This document shows positions 21,208 through 33,708 of a DNA stretch of 64,000 nucleotides, piece by piece. The notes beneath the pieces were generated by a model. That model did not search any database. It was not told the DNA's origin and worked only from the letters and a program-made list of their open reading frames with translations. How positions within the stretch are numbered: the first letter of the stretch is position 1; each line of letters opens with the position of its first letter. Where the stretch lies: the NCBI GenBank assembly GCA_905182985.1, contig CAJJDN010000162.1, positions 31,178-95,177 of the forward strand, read 5' to 3'. The position numbers and the translations under genes were made by a program. Source of the stretch: Paramecium sonneborni (Eukaryota > Ciliophora > Oligohymenophorea > Peniculida > Parameciidae).

Positions 21208-23393
21208 ATGAACTTTGGTTTTAGATTCAAATAAAGTAAACCCATTAAATTTCCAAAAACTGAGGTAATTATAATTCATATTCTAAAAGAATTAATTACT
21301 AATACAAATTGGTTAATGTAGATAAAAGATATCTGAATTTAATTGGCAAGATTGTAATAAAGGAGATGTAAATGCATGTCTTTAACTTGAAAATTTACTC
21401 ACTCAATACATTCTTTTCTTAGACTAGGTGATTGAAGAACAACCTAAAATCGATATATCATTCTAATGGAATGATTCTTATGAACCTGTAATCAGATAGA
21501 ATATTTTAGAATAAATTTACTCAATCCAAATAATGGCATTATGAATACTCCTGTTCTATGTATAATCTTGGTCTACTTTACTATCATTTGGGATAAAATA
21601 TAACAAACCTCAAAGATGCTATTAATAAAAATCGAAATTCTTAATGGTGTTTTTAAAGACTGTCTGAAGTGATTGTCTTTGTCAATTCAAAAACTGTTCA
21701 TTAACATTCAGATCTTTCTTATGTTCATATTCATATGCATAATTGTTATGTAATCATATTACTCTTACCATTAGGCCAATGCATTTGGATATAGGAAATT
21801 ATATGAGCATTTTTAAAATAATAAGAATCCTGATGAATAATTGGAAGCTTTAGGATTATTGTAAGAGGCATCTAAATTATATGAATAAACAATTAGATGT
21901 TTAATGTAAACCAAATAATGTAATAAGAAACCTATTCCACCAATCATTTATAATTAATTACTTGAATAATTTTCATCTGATTATGTCATCTCTTAAGTTA
22001 TTTCTAATTTAGAATTAGCCAAATTTATGGCATCTACTGCCAAAGAAGTTCCTAAAGAATAAAGGATGGGAAAAGCATTAACATATTTAAATAAAGCTGA
22101 ACAATCTATTTCAGAATTCTTTAAGAATTTTAAAGAAAAAAAGGAATTTTTATAAATAAAATTATCATAGGTTTAAGCACTTAAAAAAGAGTATCTATAT
22201 CTTAATGAAAATGCATATAAACATCCATTGGCTAAAGAATATGAATTATTATAATTGCCTGTAAAATAAGATCTCATTAAACCTAAAGCACCTGATGTAT
22301 TCAATATAGAAAATAAAAAATAATTATAAGAATAATTTTTAATAGAAAGTTAATAATTAATCTAATAAATTAATTCTAGTAAGACTAAGGCTTAATAAAA
22401 ATTAATAGATTTACAAAATAATTTTAATTCTATTTATAGATAATACAACATTCAATTTATGGTTGATTCTTTTTAAAATGCTGAATCTTTAAAATTAACT
22501 CCATCAATATAATAAAAGGTACAGTTCATAAAGGATAGAGGAGGATGGAAGGGATGTCAAAATTAAATTTAAAGGATCCATTCATTATAATAGGATTAAG
22601 GAAAGAGATTAATAAACATAAAAAATCAATTAGATTTATAATCAATGTAACGTGGACCTCCGAATCAAGGACATTGGTTATTATCACAATAGATAGAAAA
22701 TTTTAGAAAAATGGTTGAAGGTAATAAATGAAATTATTAATGAATAGATATATAAAAAAAGCTTTTAGAAGCTAGTTTAATTAATAGAACAACAGATGAA
22801 TAGATAAAGAGTATTAAAGATCAATTATTGTTTATTGAATAAAATAGTGATTAAATGTTAGTCAGTAAAATGTAGACATCTTTATAGGAATCTTAAAACT
22901 TTTATAGGAAGAATATTTAAACATTAAAAAGGTTATCTATTATTGTTGAGAGTATAATGAATAAGATAGATTTAATAAAGATCTAATTAGCAAATTTAGA
23001 AAAATATATTGATGATTTTGGCTTTGGTTAGAGTGCAAACTAGGCAATTAATTAAAATACTCTATTGTAAGCAGCGAAGATAATTTAAATTAGGATGACA
23101 GAATATGATGCTATTGTATAAATATTATTAATTTAGTTTAATTCAATCAATCTAAGTGAACTTGAAAAGATTGCATCAGATTTAGAAGATAAATAATTAT
23201 TCCTAGTGATAGCTAATTAGGGAGAATAAGATTTTGAAAATCAACTGAAGATGATTTAAGATGCATTTTACAACTTAGAGTATGCTCAATAATTTTATGA
23301 GTATGCTTCATAATCTTTAATTTTAGTTCCATTTCATAGTAGGTATCTTAATTGGCTAACTTAATTAACGAACTCACAAATAATAGTGATTGA
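21208..23393 (+). CDS. BRO1-domain protein, ALIX/Bro1-like
   Basis: ATG at 21208, TGA at 23391-23393. Five introns (21265-21289, 21488-21509, 21750-21774, 22721-22747, 23301-23326) remove 125 nt and leave exactly 687 codons (686 aa). ALIX/Bro1 proteins bind ESCRT-III in membrane scission, endosomal sorting and cell division. The N-terminus (MNFGFRFKQSKPIKFPKTE) resembles the BRO1 start. PKIDISFQWNDSYEP and then WHYEYSCSMYNLGLLYYHLG correspond to the conserved BRO1 core around its buried helices. From about residue 300 on, a long helical region resembles the V domain of ALIX. No proline-rich tail follows. One 3' splice site is AAG rather than TAG. Confidence 0.8.
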
Positions 23394-23453
23394 ATTATAA
23401 TAAAATAAATATAAATTAAATGTGATTTAATTATTTATTAAATTTATAATTTA

Positions 23454-23774
23454 TCATTCATTCAATTTAACTCTGTTGATATGTATTTCATCTTCTGCTT
23501 TTATTACTATTATATTCTTCTCATCATATTTATTCCCTATTATCTTGATATTTAAAATTTATGCTTCCTATTATTTTATCTTATGTGGGTATTCATAATT
23601 AGATATTAAGATATTCATATGAATTGCGAAGGTAATTAATTCTATTTCAAATAATTACTAATTTAGGGAAACTAAATTACATTTATAATATGTTGCTTCT
23701 CTTCTAAAAAGTTTCATCTTCTCTTTCTTCATCTTACCAATCAGAAAAGGTTCTTTTCTATTATCGACCACCAT
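23454..23774 (-). CDS. hypothetical protein (106 aa)
   Basis: Continuous reverse-strand frame from ATG at 23774 to TGA at 23454-23456. The sequence begins MVVDNRKEPFLIGKMKKEKM and ends EDEIHINRVKLNE, with alternating hydrophobic positions suggesting a small beta-rich fold. No family recognised. It lies 60 bp from the convergent BRO1 stop. An unrecognised small intron in the middle is possible. Confidence 0.45.
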
Positions 23775-24091
23775 TAATTATTAGAGTTTAATTTTTATTA
23801 ATAATTATAATCATCACTTTTTACAATAATTCTCACTACTTAGCTCATCACACGTTATTCTCAATTCATAAATATTATCACTTTTATAGTTAGATCAATG
23901 TAATGAATATCAAGAATTTTATTAATTTATAGTCATTCCTTATTCAAATTCTACTCTGAATTAGTAGTAAAATCCAATGTCTGGAGATTTACACACACTA
24001 TATACAAGAAACTGAATATTTTAAATATATTTCTTTCTTGTCTAATTATTTTATCTATTACAATATATTCTTAAAAGACAAAGATAAAGTA

Positions 24092-24270
24092 TCAAGATTA
24101 GAGATACAAGCCTTATTTGCAATCATTATATTCATTTATTTGATAATGACCAATTTGATGATCAAGTTCTGTTTTTCAGTCCATACCATATCCAAAATTT
24201 AGTATGTAATCGTAATGTTCTTCAGCTAAAGGATAAGGACAGTAACGAATTTTTGCTTTACAAATACTTG
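24092..24270 (-). CDS. possible small ORF, start unresolved
   Basis: The reverse strand encodes a natural-looking segment (CNTSICKAKIRYCPYPLAEE, then HYDYILNFGY) followed, after an 18-nt GT..AG segment containing the TGA, by ELDHQIGHYQINEYNDCKQG and a stop at 24092. No in-frame ATG was found upstream; a first exon around 24280-24320 is likely. Four Cys residues are notable but no family is recognised. Confidence 0.3.
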
Positions 24271-24373
24271 TATTACATTAAAATTTTTTGTGTATTTATT
24301 AATGTTATGAATGTTATGAATATTAACATTTTGAATTAAATTAAAAAGATTTTAATTTTTTCTTTAAACAAAC

Positions 24374-25285
24374 ATGGTAAGAATAGTGATTACTATTATG
24401 TATAGGCAAGAGGACCCAAGAAACATATGAAAAGAATCACAGCACCAAAGAGTTGGATGTTGTCAAAATTAGGAGGAAATTGGACAACAAGACCATCATA
24501 AGGACCCCATAAATTGAGAGAATCAATTCCATTGTCTGTATTATTGCAACATAAATTGAAATACGCATTGTATGCAAGAGAAGTCTAAATGATTCTTGCT
24601 GATAAGGATGGTAATATAAAAGTTGATGGAAAAGTAAGATCTGACTTTGGATATCCAGTTGGTTTATAGGGTAATATAATATATAATTAATGAATCAGAT
24701 GTAATTACAATAGATAAGACAAGAGAGAATTATAGAGTTTTGTATGATGTGTCAGGAAAATTCATATTAAAATCAATAAAACCAGAAGAGGCAAAATTCA
24801 AGTTAGTGAAAGTAACATAAAAGAAAGTAGGACCAAACAATGTTCCATACATTGTAACAAATGATGCAAGAACAATCAGATATCCAAATCCTGAGATTCA
24901 TGTTAACGACACATTAAAAATAGATTTAGAAAGTGGAAAAGTTGTTGATTTCTTAAAGGAAGAACCAGGTATATATGATGTATATGCTTAAATTAGGAAA
25001 TTTATGTTACATTATTGGAGGTAATAACATTGGAAGAGTGGGTCTCATTCAACATAGAGAAAGACATCTTGGATCTTTTGACATTGTTCATGTTAAAGTA
25101 AGAGATTGATTAAATATGTTTAGGATTCAAATGGTAAACATTTCTCTACAAGAATTAACAATATCTTTACAATTGGTAAAGGAAAGAAGTCTTTAATTTC
25201 ACTACCAGATGATAATGGGTTGTATTTGACTGCTCTTGAAAAGAAATAAGCCAGAGAACACCAAGAAGAAACAAAATAATAGTGA
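24374..25285 (+). CDS. RPS4: 40S ribosomal protein eS4
   Basis: Four introns (24377-24405, 24671-24698, 24969-24996, 25098-25123; 29, 28, 28 and 26 nt) leave 267 codons (266 aa), the normal size for eS4, a component of the small ribosomal subunit body. The first intron directly follows the ATG, so the initiator codon is an exon by itself. Diagnostic segments are the N-terminal [20 protein letters not shown], the KOW-like block [20 protein letters not shown] and the C-terminal [16 protein letters not shown]. Start choice is fixed by the conserved ARGPKKH following Met. Confidence 0.97.
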
Positions 25286-25334
25286 TAATTCTAAAGTATA
25301 GTACATGTTTACATCAAATATTAAATAATGTAAA

Positions 25335-25667
25335 TCATTAAATTACACAACACACTGCTCTTTTTTGTTTTTAACTACTCTCTACTTGCAGTTTTTCAAA
25401 TTAGAATAAATCGAATTAGAATAGATCATAAACTCTTTGTTGTTTTGTAACTCTATCTCTAAATGAGACTTATTGCTCTCGTCTCTTTTTATCAATGATA
25501 TTTCCGAACCTATCATAACGAACTTTTAGAGGAACTTTTAGATGTGCATCATTTAAAAACCTAATTGATTTACTGCTATTATAAGACAGTCCATCATCTG
25601 GACTAGATGGTATTTGTTGTATTAATATTTCAGATTAAGGTTTTGGAGCAACTAATCCTTGTTTCAT
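25335..25667 (-). CDS. small protein with C-terminal CaaX box (110 aa)
   Basis: Intronless reverse-strand frame, ATG at 25667, TGA at 25335-25337. The body is hydrophilic (SSPDDGLSYNSSKSIRFLND; VRYDRFGNIIDKKRREQ) and the tail is basic, ending KQKRAVCCVIQ before the stop. CVIQ fits the CaaX prenylation consensus (Gln at the last position favours farnesylation) with a preceding Cys that could be palmitoylated. This suggests a membrane-anchored peripheral protein, but there is no GTPase or other known domain. Convergent with the eS4 gene, 49 bp between stops. Confidence 0.6.
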
Positions 25668-25870
25668 ATTTAATTAAATAAAAAATCACATATCAAAGAC
25701 ATCAATGTATTATGATGTGATTATGATCACACTTATTATTATATATTTATAATGCACTATATTATAATATTACAAAATGATTATACATGTATTTAAATAT
25801 TTAATCCATTAATATTAGATTGATTTATATATATATTTATTTATTATTGTACATCGTTTGATAATGCAAA

Positions 25871-26363
25871 TCATCTCTTTTATGCCTTAGTTGCAGCAAT
25901 TTCGTTTCTTCTTCTTACAGCATTTGCTCTATTTAAATTGACTAATTTTCTAAGAGCAGCTTTCTACAATCCAAGTCTTCTTGTTCCAAATCTCTTTCTA
26001 ATTACCTAGAATTCATAAGACAAGATACTCTTGATGCTGTATGAATACCATGTTTAACACTTAAAGTTGAAGCATAAACAGATTGGGTATTTTTGTTCTT
26101 TCTGTCAGCTTATTAGAATTTTGTACTCTTTCTTGTAACTAAATTTACATTATTAATTTAGTTAGTCTTTGCTTATGTTGGTACTACACCAATAGCATTA
26201 TTTGTAATGAATCCTTTTTAATTTTTATAGCTTTATTACCTGTACTGCTATATGTTTATACACCTGTGTTATTGAATGGATCAGTTGACAATCTCAATCC
26301 ATTTCTCTTTACCAAAAAAGCATTGTTACCCTTAACTACTTCCCAAAGCACTTATTAAGACAT
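25871..26363 (-). CDS. RPL28: 60S ribosomal protein eL28
   Basis: Reverse-strand gene, ATG at 26363, TGA at 25871-25873, introns of 26 nt (26214-26239) and 23 nt (26006-26028), 147 aa. The N-terminus [20 protein letters not shown] and following [16 protein letters not shown] match the eL28 family, a large-subunit surface protein specific to eukaryotes. After splicing the C-terminus is [20 protein letters not shown] and ends [11 protein letters not shown]. The first intron ends in AAG. Confidence 0.9.
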
Positions 26364-26408
26364 TAATTTAAAATAGATATTAATTTTTTTTTTAAAAATT
26401 TAAGTAAT

Positions 26409-26878
26409 TCATTAATGTTAACCATCACTACTAAATATGTTCTTAGCATGTGCCATTGCATTTTCAGGATGTAATGCATCTTTGCATTCTTTCTCTGCCA
26501 AAATGCATATTACTATTGTACCCAACTAAACATTATTTATTTCATTTCTACTTTTAGGATAAAGTTGATAACGGACAACACCAATACAAATGTTTAAATT
26601 CCATCAGCCCAATTATGACTAAAAGTTGATGAATTCCAAAATGGACCCCAATAAACAAGCCAAACGAAATCAATAATCCATGAATAAACAAATAGATAAA
26701 TTAATCTAATCTTTTGTGATACCTAGATTCACATGAATGATTGACTTACAGGTCTGTCAATATCCCAAAGCAAATATGCAAACGCAAATAGTGGTAAATT
26801 ATAGTCTGGTCTTGCATAACAGGTGAAGCAAGATATAAATGCAATAGCAAGAAACAATTTCTTAGGCCACTCTTACAT
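26409..26878 (-). CDS. small four-helix membrane protein (138 aa)
   Basis: Reverse strand, ATG at 26878, TGA at 26409-26411, introns of 27 nt (26723-26749) and 26 nt (26526-26551); exactly 139 codons. Four hydrophobic helices: KLFLAIAFISCFTCYA, YNLPLFAFAYLLWDID, IYLFVYSWIIDFVWLVYWG and IQTFVLVLSVINFILKLGTI. The soluble C-terminus is AEKECKDALHPENAMAHAKN. The spacing of helices and the polar residues in helices two and three are reminiscent of the angiotensin-receptor-associated protein (AGTRAP) fold, but the resemblance is weak and the family is left open. Confidence 0.6.
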
Positions 26879-28553
26879 TTCAAAAATTATATAAATAATT
26901 ATTCATTATCAATAATTTGTTAAGAGTATAAAAATAAATAATTAATATAATCTATTATTTATAAAGACATATAGAAAACTAACATCACAACTGACAGTAT
27001 ATAATTATATATTAGTCTATAAAATAACAACACTTTTATAGTATATTAGGGTGGGTATATGTACAATATTTAGTAAGATTAGATTCACTTTCACATTAAG
27101 ATTTAGTAGTAAAAAAATCAAATAAATCTCCTGCGAATACTATAATGTTTAAATTATAAAAGCACAGTAACTTAAAATTTTCATAGATTATGGATTAACA
27201 TAGGAAAAAAAAGAACTTATGGAGATTACAAATATTAGAATTTAATAAACTGGAAATATTTTGAAAGTATTTGATATACATGATACAATTCAGAAGATGA
27301 TTTTTATTAGTCTGAATGGTATCAAACATTAAAAGGTTGTTTTAAAACTAATAACTAGAAAAAATATACTATGAAAGGAAATGCAATAAAGGAGAAGGAG
27401 TTTATAAAGTCTTAATAATTATAATACTTAAAATAAAAAAATTATGAATCCTTCTTTAAAATAAGATCATTTTATTTGATCATTATTGATTTTTGAATTT
27501 TGGTGAAAATCTTGATCCTTTGATCAAGATTTAAATGAACTAATTTTTTATTTAAATAAAAGCACATTCATAAACATTTATGTCTGGTCTACAAATTATG
27601 ATTAAATTTAAATCAACAATTTTGAATATTTTAATTAAAACAAATAATTATTTTTAGTTTCAAATATATTTTTAATATGATTTAATAATTTTATATGGTC
27701 TTTAATCTTAGTTAATTATAAATTTGATAAACTTTAATTTTTTTGGCTATTGGATTTGATTACATTTAACTTTATAACTCAAAAATCAAATATAAATAAT
27801 ATTTTATCCTTATATTTTTCATTTGCCTCTCCTGATTAAGACTATATTTTCGAAATCTATAATATTTCTTTTAGGATTTTATAATTGCATTTATAATAAA
27901 CTTTTTTCTTTGTAGGGTTTAGCTTTAATTCTAACAAATTTTTTTAATCATTTAAGAGAAAAAAGCAAAATTATAGTTCATTTTGACTTCTGAGATTTAT
28001 TACTTTTTTTTCTTCGCTTGTTTTAGTTTAATCTCTTTAATTATTATTTAATACTGTTTTTTTTAATGCTTCTATCCCATAATTAATACAAATTTTTTGA
28101 CCTTGTTGGAAAATCTAAACAAAAATTTTTATTTATTAAATTGATTTTGATTTATTTTTATAAGCATTTTTGCCTTAATAATCCTTTAATCGCTTACTTG
28201 ACTACTTAATATTCCAAACTTTTGCTCTCCATCATTTTTTTTACAAAAAAGCTAATTTTATTAAATCTGTTAATTTATCCATTAATTTAGAGGATATATC
28301 TACTATCATTCATACAAACTTTTATGATTTCTATATCTCATATTCTTAACTTTTTCATTCTAAACTAATTAAATTTAAGCAAAAAGAATTAAAAATTATC
28401 TATTATAAACTTGTAAAAAATTTAATTTGCAATTTTATTTCCTAACTATTAAATGCTTATACATAAAAATTTAGTTATAAAATTATTTCCATTAAATAAA
28501 AAGAATAAAAATAAATAATATTACTTTTTTTTTAATATCGAAATAAATTTACT
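26879..28553. other. AT-rich region, no confident gene
   Basis: About 1.7 kb. Two stretches are open for 60-100 codons under the ciliate code: forward about 27309-27505 and reverse about 27780-28060. Neither has a start, a recognised motif or supporting introns. The part next to 28470 is similar (roughly 70% over a few dozen bases) to the flank of the inverted Hsp70-like copy beyond 41167, so it is old duplicated DNA. Confidence 0.35.
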
Positions 28554-29667
28554 ATGAAAGAACCAAGATCTTATACCGAGAAAAATAAAAGAGTTTAAAT
28601 TGAATTTAATACCATTTAAGTCTTTTTAAACTTAATTTTGCTTCTCTATTTACATTATTTTACCAGATAAGAAAAATGTTAAAATTATGACTATGAATAA
28701 TTCATAGAAAGTTTAATTACTAATTAGACATTTAAGAATATATTCATTAAATAAATTAATGATATTTAAGAATCGTTTTGTTTAATTTAATTTGAGAATA
28801 ATATTGAACAAATAAAATTATTATTGAATAATTTAAAAAAGTCAGAAAGTTTTGCTAATGACGAACATTAAAACAATAATTAAATTAATATTCCATATAA
28901 TGATAAATTAATCAATTAGAATAATGAAAACCATTAATTTAAATAAATTAAAAATAATACAGATAAGAATGCATAATAGGAGAATCTTTTTAATAGTAAA
29001 CTTAATTAACCTTTAGATCTAAATTTAAATAATAAAGATTAATAAACAATATAAAATAAATAAAAAATTAAGGAAATAGAAACATATGAAGAAAATCAAG
29101 CAAAAATAAATTAATCAACTGATTAAAAAAAATAAAGTTAATCTATAATTGGTATTGATTTAGGTATGAAATATTCAAGTGTTTGTATATATAGAAATGG
29201 TTAAGTTGAAATAATAAAAAATGAATATGGATCAATAAGAACACCTTCAATTGTTGCAATATCAAATGATGAGTTTTTAGTTGGAGAAGATGCTAAAAAT
29301 TAAGCTATTTTAAATCCATAAAACACATTTTAAAATGTTAAGAGAATAGTTGGAAAAAGGTAAATAATATAATTTATATAAAAATAGATATTCAGATCCT
29401 ATGGTGCAATTACAAATGAAAAATGTTTCATACGAAATTGTTAATAATACTAATAAACCTTATATTTAAGTTTCTGAATATTAAGGATAGAGTCCAAAGT
29501 AATTTAGTCCTGAATACATTCAAGCAAAAATTGTATCAAAATTGAAGAAAATAGCAGAAGATTATTTGGGATTTGAAGTTAAAAAGGCTGTTATTTCAGT
29601 TCCTGTTACTTTTAATGATGCTTAAAAATAAGCTACGAAAGATATTGGAACTATTGCAGATTTAGAT
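28470..29667 (+). repeat. assembly-overlap copy A of the Hsp70-like core
   Basis: These 1,198 bp reappear at 29669-30866 with a constant offset of 1,199 and no difference found on inspection. The copy ends mid-codon at a single N (29668). The pattern is that of a contig end placed beside the contig it overlaps, not of a biological tandem repeat. Confidence 0.85.
28554..29667 (+). CDS. Hsp70-like protein gene 1, 5' part before gap
   Basis: ATG at 28554 with one 28-nt intron at 29360-29387. The first 195 residues are not Hsp70: a basic start ([13 protein letters not shown]), one hydrophobic segment ([14 protein letters not shown], about residues 23-36) that would act as a signal anchor, then an Asn/Gln/Lys-rich spacer. 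The Hsp70 nucleotide-binding domain begins near residue 199 with [17 protein letters not shown]. The frame is cut by the N at 29668 and continues identically in the next copy (29753-31853), so this should be read as the start of one gene rather than a separate truncated one. Confidence 0.8.
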
Positions 29668-29668
29668 N
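29668..29668. other. single-N contig join
   Basis: One N between two contigs whose ends overlap by 1,198 bp that were not merged. Confidence 0.85.
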
Positions 29669-31853
29669 TTTAGTTATAAAATTATTTCCATTAAATAAAA
29701 AGAATAAAAATAAATAATATTACTTTTTTTTTAATATCGAAATAAATTTACTATGAAAGAACCAAGATCTTATACCGAGAAAAATAAAAGAGTTTAAATT
29801 GAATTTAATACCATTTAAGTCTTTTTAAACTTAATTTTGCTTCTCTATTTACATTATTTTACCAGATAAGAAAAATGTTAAAATTATGACTATGAATAAT
29901 TCATAGAAAGTTTAATTACTAATTAGACATTTAAGAATATATTCATTAAATAAATTAATGATATTTAAGAATCGTTTTGTTTAATTTAATTTGAGAATAA
30001 TATTGAACAAATAAAATTATTATTGAATAATTTAAAAAAGTCAGAAAGTTTTGCTAATGACGAACATTAAAACAATAATTAAATTAATATTCCATATAAT
30101 GATAAATTAATCAATTAGAATAATGAAAACCATTAATTTAAATAAATTAAAAATAATACAGATAAGAATGCATAATAGGAGAATCTTTTTAATAGTAAAC
30201 TTAATTAACCTTTAGATCTAAATTTAAATAATAAAGATTAATAAACAATATAAAATAAATAAAAAATTAAGGAAATAGAAACATATGAAGAAAATCAAGC
30301 AAAAATAAATTAATCAACTGATTAAAAAAAATAAAGTTAATCTATAATTGGTATTGATTTAGGTATGAAATATTCAAGTGTTTGTATATATAGAAATGGT
30401 TAAGTTGAAATAATAAAAAATGAATATGGATCAATAAGAACACCTTCAATTGTTGCAATATCAAATGATGAGTTTTTAGTTGGAGAAGATGCTAAAAATT
30501 AAGCTATTTTAAATCCATAAAACACATTTTAAAATGTTAAGAGAATAGTTGGAAAAAGGTAAATAATATAATTTATATAAAAATAGATATTCAGATCCTA
30601 TGGTGCAATTACAAATGAAAAATGTTTCATACGAAATTGTTAATAATACTAATAAACCTTATATTTAAGTTTCTGAATATTAAGGATAGAGTCCAAAGTA
30701 ATTTAGTCCTGAATACATTCAAGCAAAAATTGTATCAAAATTGAAGAAAATAGCAGAAGATTATTTGGGATTTGAAGTTAAAAAGGCTGTTATTTCAGTT
30801 CCTGTTACTTTTAATGATGCTTAAAAATAAGCTACGAAAGATATTGGAACTATTGCAGATTTAGATGTTGTATCAATAATAACTGAATCAAAAGCTGCAG
30901 CATTAGCTTATGGTTTAGATTACAGTTAAGAAAAAAAGAATGTATTTGTTATTAATTTTGGTGGAGGCACTTTAGATATTTCTGTTGTTGCTGTTTCTAA
31001 AAATAAGTTTTATGATATAACACATGCTGGAGAATCGTTTTTAGGAGGAGAAGATTTTGATTAAAGTTTAGTTAATTATTTTAAGTTTAAAATTAAAGCT
31101 TCAAAAAATATAGATTTAAGTAATGATAAAGAAGCAATTCAAAAATTACAAATTGAAGCTTAAAGAGTTAAAGAAGCTCTATCTGAAAAAGAAGAAGTTA
31201 ATATTCAGATCAACGATGTGATAAAAGGATTTCATTTTATTGATAATATTAACAGGTAAAGATTTGAAGCAATAAATGAAGGATTATTTAATAGGATTAA
31301 AACAGCATTAAAAACAGCTTTTGAGGAATCAAATTTAGATATAAAAGATATTCATGAAGTCATTCTTGTTGGAGGATTGAATAGAATCCCAAAAATATAA
31401 GAAATTATTTAAGAATTCTTTAAAGGAATACCAATTAGGAAGGATAGAATAAATGATGAATTAATTTGTGCTGGAGCTGCTATTAGAGGTGGTATAATAA
31501 GTTAAAAAATGCCATATAAATACATTTAAATTATTGAAGTAGAAAGAACTTCAATTAGTTTTGGTGTAGAAACAGTAGGAGGATATATGAGTAAAATTAT
31601 TCCAAAGGGGACTATATATCCAACAAAGCTTTCTAAAAAATATACTATTAATCATGATTATTAAGAAGAAATCTTAATATAAATATATTAAGGTGAATCA
31701 TATAGAACTTTAGACAATGAGAAAATAGGAGAATTTATTTTATCTGGTATATAAAGAGCTAAAAAATAAATACCTTAAATAGAAGTCACATTTGAATTAG
31801 ATTTAAATGGAATTCTAGATGTTACAGTTATTGATCTAGATACAAAGAGTTAA
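29669..31853 (+). repeat. 2,185-bp Hsp70-like repeat unit (copy B)
   Basis: This block lies between two N characters and coincides exactly with the segment shared by the forward gene and the inverted gene (complement of 38983-41167). It looks like a collapsed repeat unitig inserted between its unique flanks. Left and right limits are where the two genomic copies start to differ. Confidence 0.8.
29753..31853 (+). CDS. Hsp70-like protein gene 1, middle copy
   Basis: Start codon at 29753 (equivalent to 28554), 28-nt intron, then most of the Hsp70 body, open to the N at 31854. Visible landmarks: [85 protein letters not shown] and the start of the substrate-binding domain [20 protein letters not shown]. 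Compared with Hsp70 the phosphate-1 Thr-Thr is Met-Lys, the Mg2+-site Asp before LGGGT is Asn, and NEPTAA is TESKAA. The C-terminal lid is missing here because the contig ends at the repeat boundary. Confidence 0.8.
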
Positions 31854-31854
31854 N
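31854..31854. other. single-N contig join
   Basis: One N; sequence after it (31855-33708) repeats 30000-31853 with an offset of 1,855, again an unmerged overlap. Confidence 0.85.
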
Positions 31855-33708
31855 ATATTGAACAAATAAAATTATTATTGAATAATTTAAAAAAGTCAGA
31901 AAGTTTTGCTAATGACGAACATTAAAACAATAATTAAATTAATATTCCATATAATGATAAATTAATCAATTAGAATAATGAAAACCATTAATTTAAATAA
32001 ATTAAAAATAATACAGATAAGAATGCATAATAGGAGAATCTTTTTAATAGTAAACTTAATTAACCTTTAGATCTAAATTTAAATAATAAAGATTAATAAA
32101 CAATATAAAATAAATAAAAAATTAAGGAAATAGAAACATATGAAGAAAATCAAGCAAAAATAAATTAATCAACTGATTAAAAAAAATAAAGTTAATCTAT
32201 AATTGGTATTGATTTAGGTATGAAATATTCAAGTGTTTGTATATATAGAAATGGTTAAGTTGAAATAATAAAAAATGAATATGGATCAATAAGAACACCT
32301 TCAATTGTTGCAATATCAAATGATGAGTTTTTAGTTGGAGAAGATGCTAAAAATTAAGCTATTTTAAATCCATAAAACACATTTTAAAATGTTAAGAGAA
32401 TAGTTGGAAAAAGGTAAATAATATAATTTATATAAAAATAGATATTCAGATCCTATGGTGCAATTACAAATGAAAAATGTTTCATACGAAATTGTTAATA
32501 ATACTAATAAACCTTATATTTAAGTTTCTGAATATTAAGGATAGAGTCCAAAGTAATTTAGTCCTGAATACATTCAAGCAAAAATTGTATCAAAATTGAA
32601 GAAAATAGCAGAAGATTATTTGGGATTTGAAGTTAAAAAGGCTGTTATTTCAGTTCCTGTTACTTTTAATGATGCTTAAAAATAAGCTACGAAAGATATT
32701 GGAACTATTGCAGATTTAGATGTTGTATCAATAATAACTGAATCAAAAGCTGCAGCATTAGCTTATGGTTTAGATTACAGTTAAGAAAAAAAGAATGTAT
32801 TTGTTATTAATTTTGGTGGAGGCACTTTAGATATTTCTGTTGTTGCTGTTTCTAAAAATAAGTTTTATGATATAACACATGCTGGAGAATCGTTTTTAGG
32901 AGGAGAAGATTTTGATTAAAGTTTAGTTAATTATTTTAAGTTTAAAATTAAAGCTTCAAAAAATATAGATTTAAGTAATGATAAAGAAGCAATTCAAAAA
33001 TTACAAATTGAAGCTTAAAGAGTTAAAGAAGCTCTATCTGAAAAAGAAGAAGTTAATATTCAGATCAACGATGTGATAAAAGGATTTCATTTTATTGATA
33101 ATATTAACAGGTAAAGATTTGAAGCAATAAATGAAGGATTATTTAATAGGATTAAAACAGCATTAAAAACAGCTTTTGAGGAATCAAATTTAGATATAAA
33201 AGATATTCATGAAGTCATTCTTGTTGGAGGATTGAATAGAATCCCAAAAATATAAGAAATTATTTAAGAATTCTTTAAAGGAATACCAATTAGGAAGGAT
33301 AGAATAAATGATGAATTAATTTGTGCTGGAGCTGCTATTAGAGGTGGTATAATAAGTTAAAAAATGCCATATAAATACATTTAAATTATTGAAGTAGAAA
33401 GAACTTCAATTAGTTTTGGTGTAGAAACAGTAGGAGGATATATGAGTAAAATTATTCCAAAGGGGACTATATATCCAACAAAGCTTTCTAAAAAATATAC
33501 TATTAATCATGATTATTAAGAAGAAATCTTAATATAAATATATTAAGGTGAATCATATAGAACTTTAGACAATGAGAAAATAGGAGAATTTATTTTATCT
33601 GGTATATAAAGAGCTAAAAAATAAATACCTTAAATAGAAGTCACATTTGAATTAGATTTAAATGGAATTCTAGATGTTACAGTTATTGATCTAGATACAA
33701 AGAGTTAA
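31855..33708 (+). repeat. assembly-overlap copy C of the Hsp70-like core
   Basis: Same 1,854 bp as 30000-31853. Beyond 33708 the sequence becomes unique to gene 1. Confidence 0.85.

Noticed and set aside
28470..33708. Biological tandem triplication of an Hsp70 gene
   Set aside because: Perfect identity, breakpoints at single N characters and exact coincidence with a repeat shared with another locus indicate unmerged contig overlaps.
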